Counted from the first letter of the stretch, positions 43,620-52,022 are shown. The stretch is DNA of 64,000 nucleotides from Sulfitobacter litoralis (GCF_900103185.1 NZ_FNJD01000007.1:62001-126000), one strand, 5' to 3'. Notes: a model not told the origin generated them from the letters alone. Numbers and translations are program-made.

Positions 43620-44891
43620 TTAGCTGTTCATCGAGTCGAAGAAATCGGAATTTGACTTCGTTTGCTTCAATTTTCCGATCAGGAATTCGATTGCATCCGT
43701 GGTACCCATCGGGTTCAGGATACGACGCAAGACAAAGGTCTTTTGGAGATCAGTTTTATCAACCAACAGATCTTCTTTTCGTGTGCCGGACTTGAGGATA
43801 TCCATCGCAGGGAAGACGCGTTTGTCTGCGATCTTGCGATCGAGGACGATTTCGGAGTTACCGGTCCCTTTGAATTCCTCAAAGATGACTTCGTCCATGC
43901 GGCTGCCGGTGTCGATCAGGGCGGTCGCGATAATGGTCAGCGACCCACCCTCTTCGATATTACGCGCGGCGCCAAAGAATCGTTTAGGACGTTGTAGCGC
44001 ATTCGCATCAACCCCACCGGTCAGGACTTTACCCGATGATGGTACAACAGTGTTAAAGGCGCGGCCCAAACGGGTGATCGAGTCTAGCAAGATTACGACG
44101 TCGCGCTTGTGTTCAACGAGACGTTTTGCCTTTTCAATGACCATTTCGGACACGGCAACGTGACGGGTTGCAGGCTCGTCGAAAGTCGAGGAGACGACCT
44201 CCCCTTTGACACTACGCTGCATATCAGTGACTTCTTCGGGACGTTCATCGATCAGCAAAACGATCAAATAGCACTCTGGGTGGTTCTTTTCGATCGAATT
44301 GGCGATATTTTGCAGCAGAACGGTTTTACCAGTCCGTGGCGGCGCCACGATCAAACAACGTTGGCCTTTACCAATGGGCGACACCAGATCGATGATACGT
44401 GCCGAGCGGTCCTTGATCGTCGGATCATCCACCTCCATCGTGAGACGTTCGTCGGGATAGAGCGGCGTAAGGTTTTCAAATGCAACCTTGTGCCGTGCTT
44501 TTTCGGGCGCCTCAAAGTTGATTTTGGTCACTTCAGTCAGTGCAAAGTAACGTTCGGTATCATCCGGCGCCTTGATCAAACCTTCGATCGTGTCCCCCGT
44601 GCGCAGCGAATGCTGGCGGATCATCTCGGGCGAAACATAAATATCATCGGGGCCTGGCAGGTAGTTTGCCTCGGGCGAGCGCAGGAACCCGAAGCCGTCC
44701 TGCAATACTTCCAGCACACCATCGCCAGAGATTTCCCACCCTTCATCCGCGCGTTCGCGCAGGATCTGGAACATCATCTCGCCTTTACGCATCGTAGATG
44801 CGTTTTCGATCTCAAGCTCTTCGGCCATCGCCAAAAGATTCTTAGGCGTCTGCGCCTTTAGATCGGCAAGGTTAAGTGTTTCAGTTGTCAT
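43620..44891 (-). CDS. rho: Transcription termination factor Rho
   Basis: Hexameric RNA helicase ending unprotected transcripts. The 423-residue protein has the N-terminal helical and cold-shock-like RNA-binding domain ([20 protein letters not shown]), the ATPase with [14 protein letters not shown] Walker [14 protein letters not shown] and the Q/R-loop [23 protein letters not shown] 44891 has an AGGATAT site. A good promoter and a small GC hairpin lie in its leader, in line with known Rho autoregulation in other bacteria. Transcription may run on through mnmE-mnmG-rsmG-parAB. Confidence 0.97.
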   Translation of the reverse strand: MTTETLNLADLKAQTPKNLLAMAEELEIENASTMRKGEMMFQILRERADEGWEISGDGVLEVLQDGFGFLRSPEANYLPGPDDIYVSPEMIRQHSLRTGDTIEGLIKAPDDTERYFALTEVTKINFEAPEKARHKVAFENLTPLYPDERLTMEVDDPTIKDRSARIIDLVSPIGKGQRCLIVAPPRTGKTVLLQNIANSIEKNHPECYLIVLLIDERPEEVTDMQRSVKGEVVSSTFDEPATRHVAVSEMVIEKAKRLVEHKRDVVILLDSITRLGRAFNTVVPSSGKVLTGGVDANALQRPKRFFGAARNIEEGGSLTIIATALIDTGSRMDEVIFEEFKGTGNSEIVLDRKIADKRVFPAMDILKSGTRKEDLLVDKTDLQKTFVLRRILNPMGTTDAIEFLIGKLKQTKSNSDFFDSMNS

Positions 44892-44980
44892 GGAAATATC
44901 CTGTTCCGGTCCCGGAATACGGGCGGGTCGTGTCATAAAAATGGGCAGATTAATACAAACCCCGGACGGGGTGCAGCAAA

Positions 44981-45009
44981 CACATACTCAGATTTGCCGG
45001 TTTCGTCAA
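44981..45009 (-). promoter_or_regulatory. Putative sigma70 promoter of rho
   Basis: Minus strand TTGACG (45009-45004), 17-nt spacer, TATGTG (44986-44981), beginning just inside the 3' edge of the hemJ gap. The leader of about 85 nt includes a small hairpin ACCCC-GTCC-GGGGT followed by a U-rich stretch. Confidence 0.5.
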
Positions 45010-45014
45010 TCAGC

Positions 45015-45464
45015 TTAGAATTTCACGACGACCGAGAACACTATGATGATCATCAGCAGCGTCGGTACTTCGTTCATGATCCGGTAACGTTTACCGCTTA
45101 GGCTGTTCTCACCGGCTGCAAAGGCCCGCACACGCCCGACAAGCCACCCGTGAAAGCCCGTCATCGCAAACACGCTGGCGCCCTTCGTCCACGGCCAGAC
45201 AGCGGCCCAATCAACGATGCCGGGCGTCAGAACCAGCGCCAGCCCAAAGATCCACGTGCCGATCATCGCAGGACGCATGATGACTGTGGCCAGCTTGTAC
45301 TCCATCATTTTGAAAAGATCATGGGTTTGGCCAGTTTGGCCTACCTGCTCTGTATGATGCACGAGAAGGCGCGGCAGATAAAATAGCGCTGCCATCCACG
45401 AAATGACCGAAATGATATGAAGCGATTTTACCCAAGGATAGGCGATGGCAAGCAGGTCGGTCAT
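45015..45464 (-). CDS. hemJ: Protoporphyrinogen oxidase HemJ
   Basis: Heme-dependent membrane enzyme oxidising protoporphyrinogen IX, the step before ferrochelatase. The 149-residue protein has four membrane segments with conserved His in VKSLHIISVISWMAALFYL, the KMMEYKLATVIMRPAM segment and MTGFHGWLVGRVRAFA, plus RIMNEVPTLLMI, all typical of HemJ (formerly a hypothetical CopD-like protein). GGAGTC precedes the ATG. Its start faces the predicted oriC, so its promoter lies at the edge of the origin. Confidence 0.93.
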   Translation of the reverse strand: MTDLLAIAYPWVKSLHIISVISWMAALFYLPRLLVHHTEQVGQTGQTHDLFKMMEYKLATVIMRPAMIGTWIFGLALVLTPGIVDWAAVWPWTKGASVFAMTGFHGWLVGRVRAFAAGENSLSGKRYRIMNEVPTLLMIIIVFSVVVKF

Positions 45465-45545
45465 GTCAGACTCCGGTTTGGGCCTTCTTACTAATATAAA
45501 TAAGAAAAGAAGAAAGATGATGATGTAAGTAGGGAGACCATTTTC

Positions 45546-45554
45546 TGTGGATTA
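45546..45554 (-). promoter_or_regulatory. DnaA-box-like site
   Basis: TGTGGATTA on the plus strand, i.e. TAATCCACA, one mismatch to TTATCCACA. Confidence 0.55.
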
Positions 45555-45571
45555 CTGTTTTGTACCTCGAT

Positions 45572-45580
45572 TTATCCACC
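45572..45580 (+). promoter_or_regulatory. DnaA-box-like site
   Basis: TTATCCACC, one mismatch (last base) to TTATCCACA; opposite orientation to the site 18 bp to its left. Confidence 0.6.
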
Positions 45581-45689
45581 TGTGTACTTCGTAAATCCTC
45601 TGACAGTGATAAGTCACAGGATGCCAAATTAAAATTATTATTTTCAGTGGGTTATTCGAAAAAAAATCGGGGGATAAACTGTGTAGGTC

Positions 45690-45698
45690 TGTGGATAA
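45690..45698 (-). promoter_or_regulatory. Perfect DnaA box
   Basis: TGTGGATAA on the plus strand is the exact reverse complement of the consensus TTATCCACA. It lies just right of the AT-rich block. Confidence 0.8.
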
Positions 45699-45860
45699 GC
45701 TTGGGATTAACTCCGTTCAGGGGAATTCGGATTTATCCTTATGCCTGCCCGTATAAAACGGGAAATTCCGGCTGGAGGGCATGGGTTTTCCCGACGGTTT
45801 TGCGGACCCTCGCCATTCGGGGGAAAAATCCCTAAGAACTTCCTAGCGTCGCACACAGGT

Positions 45861-45869
45861 TTATCCCCA
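45861..45869 (+). promoter_or_regulatory. DnaA-box-like site at the maf start
   Basis: TTATCCCCA, one mismatch to consensus; its last base is the A of the maf start codon. Confidence 0.45.
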
Positions 45870-46468
45870 TGCCCCAACGTCTCATTCTCGCCTCCGGCTC
45901 GTCGATCCGGTCACAGTTGCTGCAACAGGCTTGCGTCCCTCACGAGGTGAGCGTCGCCCAAATTGATGAACAAATGATTAAGATGGCCCTGCTGTCAGAG
46001 CAGGCGCCCCCACGCGACATCGCCGATACACTGGCAGAGATGAAAGCCCGCAAGGTCAGCGACAAGACCCCCGGCGCGCTGGTACTAGGCTGCGATCAAG
46101 TGCTCGACCATCGCGGCACGCTGCTGTCGAAACCCGCCACGCCCGACGAAGCGATCGCGCAGCTGAAATCCCTGCGGGGTGATCGCCATAGTTTGTTGTC
46201 CGCTGCGGTTATCGTCGAAGACGGCAAACCGATCTGGCGCCACGTGGGTCAGGTACGGTTGCGGATGCGCGATGCTTCGGATGACTATATACAAGACTAC
46301 GTCGCGCGAAACTGGGACAGTATTAGCCACGCGGTTGGAGCCTATAAGCTGGAGGAAGAAGGCGTCAGGCTGTTCAGCGGCATTGAAGGGGATTACTTTA
46401 ATGTCCTAGGGTTACCCCTGCTTGAATTGTTGAATTATCTGACGCTACGGGGGGATTTATCCGCATGA
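45869..46468 (+). CDS. maf: Maf-family nucleotide pyrophosphatase
   Basis: Nucleoside triphosphate pyrophosphatase of 199 residues acting on non-canonical or modified nucleotides. N-terminal loop LILASGSSIRSQLL, catalytic-base region LVLGCDQVLDHRG, the LSKPATPDEAIAQLKSLRG segment and the closing FSGIEGDYFNVLGLPLLELL are typical. Within Maf, this resembles the YceF-like alphaproteobacterial branch; exact nucleotide preference is uncertain. First gene right of the predicted oriC; overlaps aroE by 4 nt. Confidence 0.93.
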   Translation: MPQRLILASGSSIRSQLLQQACVPHEVSVAQIDEQMIKMALLSEQAPPRDIADTLAEMKARKVSDKTPGALVLGCDQVLDHRGTLLSKPATPDEAIAQLKSLRGDRHSLLSAAVIVEDGKPIWRHVGQVRLRMRDASDDYIQDYVARNWDSISHAVGAYKLEEEGVRLFSGIEGDYFNVLGLPLLELLNYLTLRGDLSA

Positions 46469-47298
46469 GCTTGGCAAAAATACCGCTAGCAGGTGTGATC
46501 GGGTCGCCGATTGCCCATTCAAAATCCCCGCAGATCCATGGCCATTGGCTGAAAACGCATGGCCTGCAGGGGGCCTATATCCCGCTACACGTCGAACCCG
46601 ACGATTTGCGCCAAACGCTTGAGGTGATGCCGAAAATGGGGTTCGTTGGGGCCAATGTCACGATCCCTCATAAGGAAGCTGTGATCGAGATCGCGGACAT
46701 CATAACGGATCGTGCTGCGATGATTGGTGCGGTGAACACGATTACCTTTCGCGCCGATGGAAAAATCCAGGGCGATAATACGGACGGCTACGGGTTTATT
46801 GAAAACCTGAAAGCCGGTGCACCGGATTGGGTGCCATCGGCTGGGCCCGCATGCGTGTTTGGCGCCGGTGGCGCTGCGCGGGCCGTGATCTGGTCGTTGC
46901 TGGATGCGGGCGTGCCTGAAATTCTGCTTTCTAACCGCACCCGAGAGCGGGCCGAGCGCTTACGCTCGGTGTTTGGAAACCGGGTGACCGTCTATGATTG
47001 GTCGCAGGCTGGCACGATGGTGGGCCATGCCGCTTTGGTGGTGAACACCACGTCGCTTGGGATGATCGGCAAGTCAGAGCTGCGCGTGCCGCTGAGCGGG
47101 CTGCGCGCAGACACGGTCGTTACGGATCTCGTCTATGCGCCGCTAAAGACAAGCCTATTGGCGGCGGCCGAAGCGGCGGGATGCGTCACTGTTGATGGTT
47201 TAGGCATGCTTTTGCATCAGGCGGTGCCGGGGTTCGAACGGTGGTTTGGCGCGCGTCCTATCGTGGATCACGAAACACGCTTGGCGGCGTTGCGCTGA
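46465..47298 (+). CDS. aroE: Shikimate dehydrogenase
   Basis: NADPH-dependent reduction of 3-dehydroshikimate in aromatic amino acid synthesis. The 277-residue protein has the shikimate-binding IGSPIAHSKSPQIHG (12-26), catalytic Lys70 in NVTIPHKEAV, DNTDGYGF, the Rossmann loop FGAGGAARAVIW, the NADP-phosphate-binding SNRTRERA and GLGMLLHQAVPGFE. Overlaps maf by 4 nt and coaE by one base. Confidence 0.97.
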   Translation: MSLAKIPLAGVIGSPIAHSKSPQIHGHWLKTHGLQGAYIPLHVEPDDLRQTLEVMPKMGFVGANVTIPHKEAVIEIADIITDRAAMIGAVNTITFRADGKIQGDNTDGYGFIENLKAGAPDWVPSAGPACVFGAGGAARAVIWSLLDAGVPEILLSNRTRERAERLRSVFGNRVTVYDWSQAGTMVGHAALVVNTTSLGMIGKSELRVPLSGLRADTVVTDLVYAPLKTSLLAAAEAAGCVTVDGLGMLLHQAVPGFERWFGARPIVDHETRLAALR

Positions 47299-47888
47299 TG
47301 TTTCTACTGGGTCTGACCGGGTCGATCGGCATGGGGAAATCGACCACCGCAAAAATGTTCGCTGAACTGGGCTGTGCCGTTTGGGACGCCGATGCCGCTG
47401 TGCATCGTCTTTATGCCAAAGAGGGCGCCGCAGTTGCTGCCTTTCAAAAGGAGTTGCCCGTTGCCGTCGTCGCGGGCGAAGTATCACGACCCGCGCTGAA
47501 AAACTTGATTGATGCGGACTCGACCGTATTGAAAAAGATCGAAGCCATTGTGCACCCGCTGGTTGGCGAAGATCGCGCGGCTTTTCTGGCCGATACCAAG
47601 GCAGAGATTGTTGTGCTTGATATCCCGTTGATTTTTGAAACCGGCGGCAACAAACGCATGGATGCGGTTGCCTGCGTTACCGTTTCGGGGGAAATCCAGC
47701 AAAGGCGGGTGATGGAACGCGGCACAATGACGCTTGAACAGTTCGAAAACATGCGCGCCAAACAGATGCCAAACGATGAAAAATGCGCTTTGGCCGACTA
47801 TGTGATTGAAACAGACACCCTGCCCCATGCCCGCGCGCAGGTGCAGGCCGTTATCGACGATATCAAAGGAAAGCTGTCCCATGCGTGA
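47298..47888 (+). CDS. coaE: Dephospho-CoA kinase
   Basis: Last step of coenzyme A synthesis. The 196-residue kinase has P-loop GSIGMGKST (8-16), the WDADAAVHRLY motif, VLDIPLIFETGG and the lid-region MERGTMTLEQFENMRAKQMP. I start it at ATG 47298, whose A is the last base of the aroE stop (TGATG); a longer frame reaches into aroE. Overlaps dnaQ by 8 nt. Confidence 0.96.
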   Translation: MFLLGLTGSIGMGKSTTAKMFAELGCAVWDADAAVHRLYAKEGAAVAAFQKELPVAVVAGEVSRPALKNLIDADSTVLKKIEAIVHPLVGEDRAAFLADTKAEIVVLDIPLIFETGGNKRMDAVACVTVSGEIQQRRVMERGTMTLEQFENMRAKQMPNDEKCALADYVIETDTLPHARAQVQAVIDDIKGKLSHA

Positions 47889-48567
47889 GATTGTGCTGGA
47901 TACGGAAACCACCGGATTCGACCCTCAAAGCGGCGATAGGATCGTAGAAATCGGCGCGGTTGAACTGATCGGGCATGTGGCGACGGGCAATACCTATCAC
48001 CAGTATATCAATCCCGAGCGCAGCATGCCCGCCGAGGCATTCGAGGTGCACGGGCTAGGCGACGAGTTCCTGCGCGATAAACCCAAGTTTGCGCAGATCG
48101 GGCAGGAATTTCTGGATTTCATCGGCGATTCAAAGCTGGTGATCCACAATGCGGCCTTTGACATCAAATTCCTGAATGCTGAACTCAAGTGGATGGGCCT
48201 GCCCCAGATCCCATGGGAACAGGCGCTGGATACGCTTGCCATCGCACGCAAACGCTTTCCTGGGTCGCCGGCGTCGCTGGATGCGCTCTGCCGTCGTTTC
48301 GGCATCGACAACGCATCGCGCACGCTGCACGGGGCTTTGCTTGATAGTGAAATTCTCGCGGAGGTGTATCTTGAACTGATTGGCGGGCGGCAGCCTGATT
48401 TCGGTCTGTCGACCAAGCCAGAGCGCAAAGAAGGTGATACCACCCCTGACTGGACACCCAAACCGCGCCCGACGCCCCTGCCCTCGCGGATTACCCCGCA
48501 AGAGACTGCCGCCCATACCGAATTTGTCGATAAACTGGGCGACAGCGCTGTGTGGAAGACGCTTTAG
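47881..48567 (+). CDS. dnaQ: DNA polymerase III epsilon subunit (proofreading exonuclease)
   Basis: 3'-5' exonuclease of the replicative polymerase. The 228-residue protein has DEDDh motifs: ExoI VLDTETTGFDP with Asp7 and Glu9, ExoII VIHNAAFDIKFLNAEL, and ExoIII with His/Asp in RTLHGALLDSEILAEVY. The C-terminal tail, which binds the alpha subunit, is Pro-rich and ends with a short helical region. ATG 47881 follows AAAGGAAAGC inside coaE. Convergent with secB (4-nt overlap). Confidence 0.96.
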   Translation: MREIVLDTETTGFDPQSGDRIVEIGAVELIGHVATGNTYHQYINPERSMPAEAFEVHGLGDEFLRDKPKFAQIGQEFLDFIGDSKLVIHNAAFDIKFLNAELKWMGLPQIPWEQALDTLAIARKRFPGSPASLDALCRRFGIDNASRTLHGALLDSEILAEVYLELIGGRQPDFGLSTKPERKEGDTTPDWTPKPRPTPLPSRITPQETAAHTEFVDKLGDSAVWKTL

Positions 48568-49055
48568 GCGTCTGCTTTTTGTGTATTCTCGGTCTGACGG
48601 CGCGCGATTTCGTTGCGATACAGCGCGACAAAGTCGATGTTTTCGAGGTTCAGCGGCGGGAAGCCACCGTCGCGGGTCACATCGCTTACAACACGGCGCA
48701 GGAACGGGAAAATCATCCGTGGGCATTCGATCAGCAAGAACGGGTGCATCTGATCTTCTGGCACGTTTTCGACGTGGAAAATCCCGACATAGTCGATTTC
48801 AAGCAAGAACAGCGTCGCGTCGCCGCCTTTGGCCTTTGATGTCACCTTGAGCTTGATCGCGGATTCATACTGGTTGTCAGCAGACCGCTTTTTCGCATCC
48901 AGATTGACCTGAACCTGCACGTCTGGCTGCACATCCGTTGGCGCGCCTTTTTGTGCCATGATGTTTTCAAACGACATATCGCGGATGAATTGACCCAGAA
49001 TGCGCATCTGCGGCTGTGCGGCTTGGGTCGGTTGTGTTGCTTCTTCTTCAGCCAT
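48564..49055 (-). CDS. secB: Protein-export chaperone SecB
   Basis: Tetrameric cytoplasmic chaperone that delivers precursors to SecA. The 163-residue protein has an ALA/Glu/Gln-rich N-terminus, the core start LGQFIRDMSFENI, VQVQVNLDAKKR, EIDYVGIFHVENVPEDQ and IECPRMIFPFLRRVVSDVTRDGGF as PRMIFPFLRRVVSDVTRD. A conserved neighbour of dnaQ near alphaproteobacterial origins. Ends tail to tail with dnaQ. Confidence 0.97.
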   Translation of the reverse strand: MAEEEATQPTQAAQPQMRILGQFIRDMSFENIMAQKGAPTDVQPDVQVQVNLDAKKRSADNQYESAIKLKVTSKAKGGDATLFLLEIDYVGIFHVENVPEDQMHPFLLIECPRMIFPFLRRVVSDVTRDGGFPPLNLENIDFVALYRNEIARRQTENTQKADA

Positions 49056-49129
49056 TCAAAGGCTCCTTAAGACAATAAACTCATTTCGTAAGGGTTATCA
49101 GATCGCTTGGTCGCGCTCAATGGCCCGCC

Positions 49130-49624
49130 TTAATGGTCCGTCCAACCCGACGGGCGCTTGGGCCCGCGGTCCTGCTCTGACAGCTCGTGATATTCTCCGT
49201 CAATCACATCGCCCTGCATCGGACGATGGGGCTGCGGGCGCCGTGGCCCTGTGGTGCCGCCCATTTGAACGCCAGAAACCTTAACCTTGCTCCGGACCGC
49301 TTTGAAGGCTGCTGTGCGCACGCCTGGGACCAAAAGGGCAAAGCCGATAGCATCAGTGAAAAAACCCGGTGTCAGCAGCAGGGCGCCAGCAAACAGGATC
49401 ATCGCGCCATGCACCAGCGGTTCGGTCGGGTCGCGGACTTCGGACAGGGAGGATTTAATCTGTCCAAGCGCCAGGGCCCCCTGTGCACGCATCAAATACG
49501 TCCCGATGATTGCAGTCGTCACAACAATCGCCAAGGTCCAGCCGAGGCCAATCGCCCCACCCACTTGAATGAACAACGTTATTTCTATCAGCGGTACGGC
49601 AATAAAAGCTAAAAACAGCCACAT
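49130..49624 (-). CDS. fxsA: FxsA-family membrane protein
   Basis: Inner-membrane protein of 164 residues with hydrophobic segments at about 1-18, 23-43 and 72-100, and family motifs PLIEITLFIQVGGAIGLG, YLMRAQGALAL and GALLLTPGFFTDAIGFALL. In E. coli FxsA affects exclusion of phage T7 by F plasmid; its physiological role is unknown. The C-terminus is a polar cytoplasmic tail. Lies 74 nt ahead of secB on the same strand. Confidence 0.9.
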   Translation of the reverse strand: MWLFLAFIAVPLIEITLFIQVGGAIGLGWTLAIVVTTAIIGTYLMRAQGALALGQIKSSLSEVRDPTEPLVHGAMILFAGALLLTPGFFTDAIGFALLVPGVRTAAFKAVRSKVKVSGVQMGGTTGPRRPQPHRPMQGDVIDGEYHELSEQDRGPKRPSGWTDH

Positions 49625-49726
49625 GGCAGGCGTCCTTTCCTATGGGCCAGAGTGGACTTGGCCCTGTTCACACCCTACATAGGGGCACTAGACCGACGTT
49701 TCCATGTTTCTTAGCACGAGGTACCT

Positions 49727-50386
49727 ATGAATTCGCCCATGATACAGCTTCTGGTACTGGCCGCTATTGCCGTGTTCCTGATCCTGCGGCTCAAGAATGT
49801 GCTTGGCACACGCACCGGTTTTGAAAAGCCGGCCGAGGTCAGCGAGAAACCCGAACGCCCCAGCGGCCCCGCGTTCGAAGTCATCGAAGGTGGCCCTGAT
49901 CTGGATATTACCGATCACGCGCCCGAAGGGTCCGACACCGCGCTCGCACTGGCAGAGATGAAACGCGTCGAGCCGTCCTTTGGCGTCAGCGATTTTCTGG
50001 GCGGCGCCCGCGGCGCCTATGAGATGATCGTGATGGGCTACGAGCATGGCAACCTCGACGACATCAAACCCTTCCTGTCGGAAGAGATCTACGAAAGCTT
50101 TGTCGAAGGCGTCGCTGCACGCGAAGATCAAGGCCTGACCGTGGAAAGCCACTTTATCGGCATCCGCGAGATGGAGCTTGAGAGCGCCACGATGGACAAA
50201 ACCACCAACGAGGCGGAGCTGACGATCCGTTTCGTGGCCGAGCTGACGTCGGTCGTGAAAGACAGAGACGGTGAAGTCGTCGAAGGCAGCACGACAGAGG
50301 TCAATCGTCAAAAAGACACTTGGGTGTTTGCCCGTGTCATGGGCTCGGATGATCCAAATTGGCTGCTTGTTTCTACAGACGGTTAA
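49727..50386 (+). CDS. Tim44/TimA-family membrane-associated protein
   Basis: A 219-residue protein with one N-terminal membrane helix (MIQLLVLAAIAVFLILRLKN), a Pro/Glu-rich linker, and the Tim44-like domain (about 80-215) with FLGGARGAYEMIVMGYEHG and LKPFLSEEIYESF-type FLSEEIYESFVEGVAARE. In Caulobacter, TimA-like proteins bind outer-membrane-targeted precursors; the mitochondrial homologue is part of the import motor. Placement beside secB and fxsA is common in this order. Its end overlaps the mltA start by 28 nt. Confidence 0.9.
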   Translation: MNSPMIQLLVLAAIAVFLILRLKNVLGTRTGFEKPAEVSEKPERPSGPAFEVIEGGPDLDITDHAPEGSDTALALAEMKRVEPSFGVSDFLGGARGAYEMIVMGYEHGNLDDIKPFLSEEIYESFVEGVAAREDQGLTVESHFIGIREMELESATMDKTTNEAELTIRFVAELTSVVKDRDGEVVEGSTTEVNRQKDTWVFARVMGSDDPNWLLVSTDG

Positions 50387-51420
50387 AAAGTGCCTGTGCG
50401 GGTGCATTTCTGTGGGCGGGCCTGATGGCACCGCCCGCTTCTGCGACCGATGTGTCCTATAGCATCCTGTCGTTTGACCAGCTTGACGGCTGGCAAACCG
50501 ACGACCATGCCGCAGCGTTGCGCACCTTTGTAAACACCTGCGGCGATATGAAGAGCGTGGATTGGCGCAACATCTGTGCCTATGCCAAGTCCGATCCCGA
50601 CCCGCGCCAGTTCTTTGAACTGCTGTTCCGGCCCGTGTTGATCGAAGACGGTGCCGAGGCGATGTTCACCGGCTATTTCGAACCCGAACTTGATGGTGAT
50701 CTCTACCCGTCTGACCGCTATCGCTATCCGGTATATGCCATGCCGCCAGAGGCAAAAGAGAATAACCCATGGCTGCCGCGCCGCGATATTCTGGACACCG
50801 ATGTGATGAAGGGGCGCGGCCTTGAAATCGCCTATGTCGACGACCCGGTCGAACTTTTCTTTCTTCAAATTCAAGGGTCTGGCCGGATCAAATTGCCCGA
50901 CGGCAGCTATCGGCGTGTGGGCTATCGTGGTGCGAACGGCCACCCGTACCGGTCGATCGGCGTCGAACTGGTACGCCGTGGTGTCTATGATCCGCATCAG
51001 GTCAGCGCCGAGGTGATCAAGAATTGGGTCCGCCGGAACCCCGAAGACGGGCGCGAACTGCTGTACCACAATCCGTCCTATGTGTTTTTCCGCGAGGTCA
51101 GTCAGGTACCTGCCGACCAAGGGCCGCTTGGCGCGATGAACCGGTCCGTGACAACCCTGCGCACCATCGCCGTTGACCCCAAATTTGTACCTCTCGGGGC
51201 GCCTGTCTGGATCGAAAAACAGGGGAAGGAACCCATGCACCGCTTGATGATCGCGCAAGATACCGGGTCGGCGATCAAGGGCGCGCAGCGGGCGGATGTG
51301 TTCTTTGGCACTGGTGACGAGGCAGGCCGTGCGGCCGGAAAGCTGCGCGACCCTGGCCGGATGATGGTCCTGATGCCGATCCAGCGGGCTTACGCCCTTC
51401 TGCCGGAGCCGCTGCTATGA
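50359..51420 (+). CDS. mltA: Membrane-bound lytic murein transglycosylase A
   Basis: Cleaves peptidoglycan glycan strands with 1,6-anhydro formation. The 353-residue protein has MltA motifs MFTGYFEPELDGD, LFFLQIQGSGRIKL and the 3D domain DTGSAIKGAQRADVFFG with the catalytic Asp. I use TTG 50359 because it adds a signal peptide (ending APPASA); the next in-frame ATG would remove it. No lipobox is evident despite the family name, so it may be periplasmic or loosely attached. Overlaps smr by 4 nt. Confidence 0.92.
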   Translation: MAACFYRRLKSACAGAFLWAGLMAPPASATDVSYSILSFDQLDGWQTDDHAAALRTFVNTCGDMKSVDWRNICAYAKSDPDPRQFFELLFRPVLIEDGAEAMFTGYFEPELDGDLYPSDRYRYPVYAMPPEAKENNPWLPRRDILDTDVMKGRGLEIAYVDDPVELFFLQIQGSGRIKLPDGSYRRVGYRGANGHPYRSIGVELVRRGVYDPHQVSAEVIKNWVRRNPEDGRELLYHNPSYVFFREVSQVPADQGPLGAMNRSVTTLRTIAVDPKFVPLGAPVWIEKQGKEPMHRLMIAQDTGSAIKGAQRADVFFGTGDEAGRAAGKLRDPGRMMVLMPIQRAYALLPEPLL

Positions 51421-52016
51421 CCCGAAAACGCTTGAACAAGGATGATCTTTCCCTTTGGAAAAAGGTGGCAGAGCGGACAGAGAAGCTCGACGTTGACAAG
51501 CTATTCCGCGCCGAAATCGACGGCGCCGCTGCTCTCAAGGGCCCTGCCCCGACGCCGCCGCAGATCCGCAAGACGACCTCTGTCCTGCTGGGCAAGCCCA
51601 ATCCCAAACCACGGCGCAACACCCATGATCTGGTGCCTTCGTTGCCTGAACAAATGCGCCAGTCGCCGGTTCAGATGGATTCAAAAGCCTTCGGCAAGCT
51701 CAAGCGCGGCAAGATGCGCCCCGAAGGGCGGATCGACCTGCACGGCATGACGCTGGACCGCGCCCATCCTGCCCTGACCAAATTCATCCTCGGGTCTCAC
51801 GCTAAGGGGCGGCGCCTTGTGTTGGTGATCACCGGCAAGGGCAAGATGCGCGACGAAGGCGGCCCGATCCCCGTGCGCCACGGCGTGCTGCGCCATCAGG
51901 TGCCGCAATGGCTGTCGATGCCGCCGCTCTCGTCTGCGGTGTTGCAGGTCAGCCAGGCGCACATTAGCCACGGCGGCGGCGGCGCCTACTACGTTTACCT
52001 GCGTCGCCACCGGTAA
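51417..52016 (+). CDS. Smr-domain protein
   Basis: A 199-residue protein with a basic, Pro-rich N-terminal half and a C-terminal Smr domain (about 105-195): IDLHGMTLDRAH, VITGKGKMRDEGGPIP and a closing GGGGAYYVYLRR. Smr domains act as nicking or RNA-cleaving endonucleases (SmrA, SmrB, MutS2 tail). Whether this one rescues stalled ribosomes or acts on DNA is unknown. Overlaps mltA by 4 nt; convergent with the MFS gene, 6 nt between stops. Confidence 0.92.
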   Translation: MTRKRLNKDDLSLWKKVAERTEKLDVDKLFRAEIDGAAALKGPAPTPPQIRKTTSVLLGKPNPKPRRNTHDLVPSLPEQMRQSPVQMDSKAFGKLKRGKMRPEGRIDLHGMTLDRAHPALTKFILGSHAKGRRLVLVITGKGKMRDEGGPIPVRHGVLRHQVPQWLSMPPLSSAVLQVSQAHISHGGGGAYYVYLRRHR

Positions 52017-52022
52017 CGATCC

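Larger units (their letters stand above)
45465..45868. other. oriC: Predicted chromosomal replication origin (oriC)
   Basis: A 404-bp stretch without a credible gene, between divergent hemJ and maf. It has one perfect DnaA box (45690-45698), close matches at 45546-45554, 45572-45580 and 45861-45869, weaker ones at 45669-45677 and 45733-45741, and an AT-rich block at about 45626-45668 suited to unwinding. All confident genes on the left arm to parB run minus and those on the right to dnaQ run plus, as expected on leading strands. parAB and two parS sites lie within 8 kb. The maf-aroE-coaE-dnaQ order beside the origin is conserved in Caulobacter and relatives. Confidence 0.8.

Noticed and set aside
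45560-45835. A 91-codon frame inside the oriC stretch
   Set aside because: No ribosome site, unnatural composition, and it runs through DnaA boxes and the AT-rich block.
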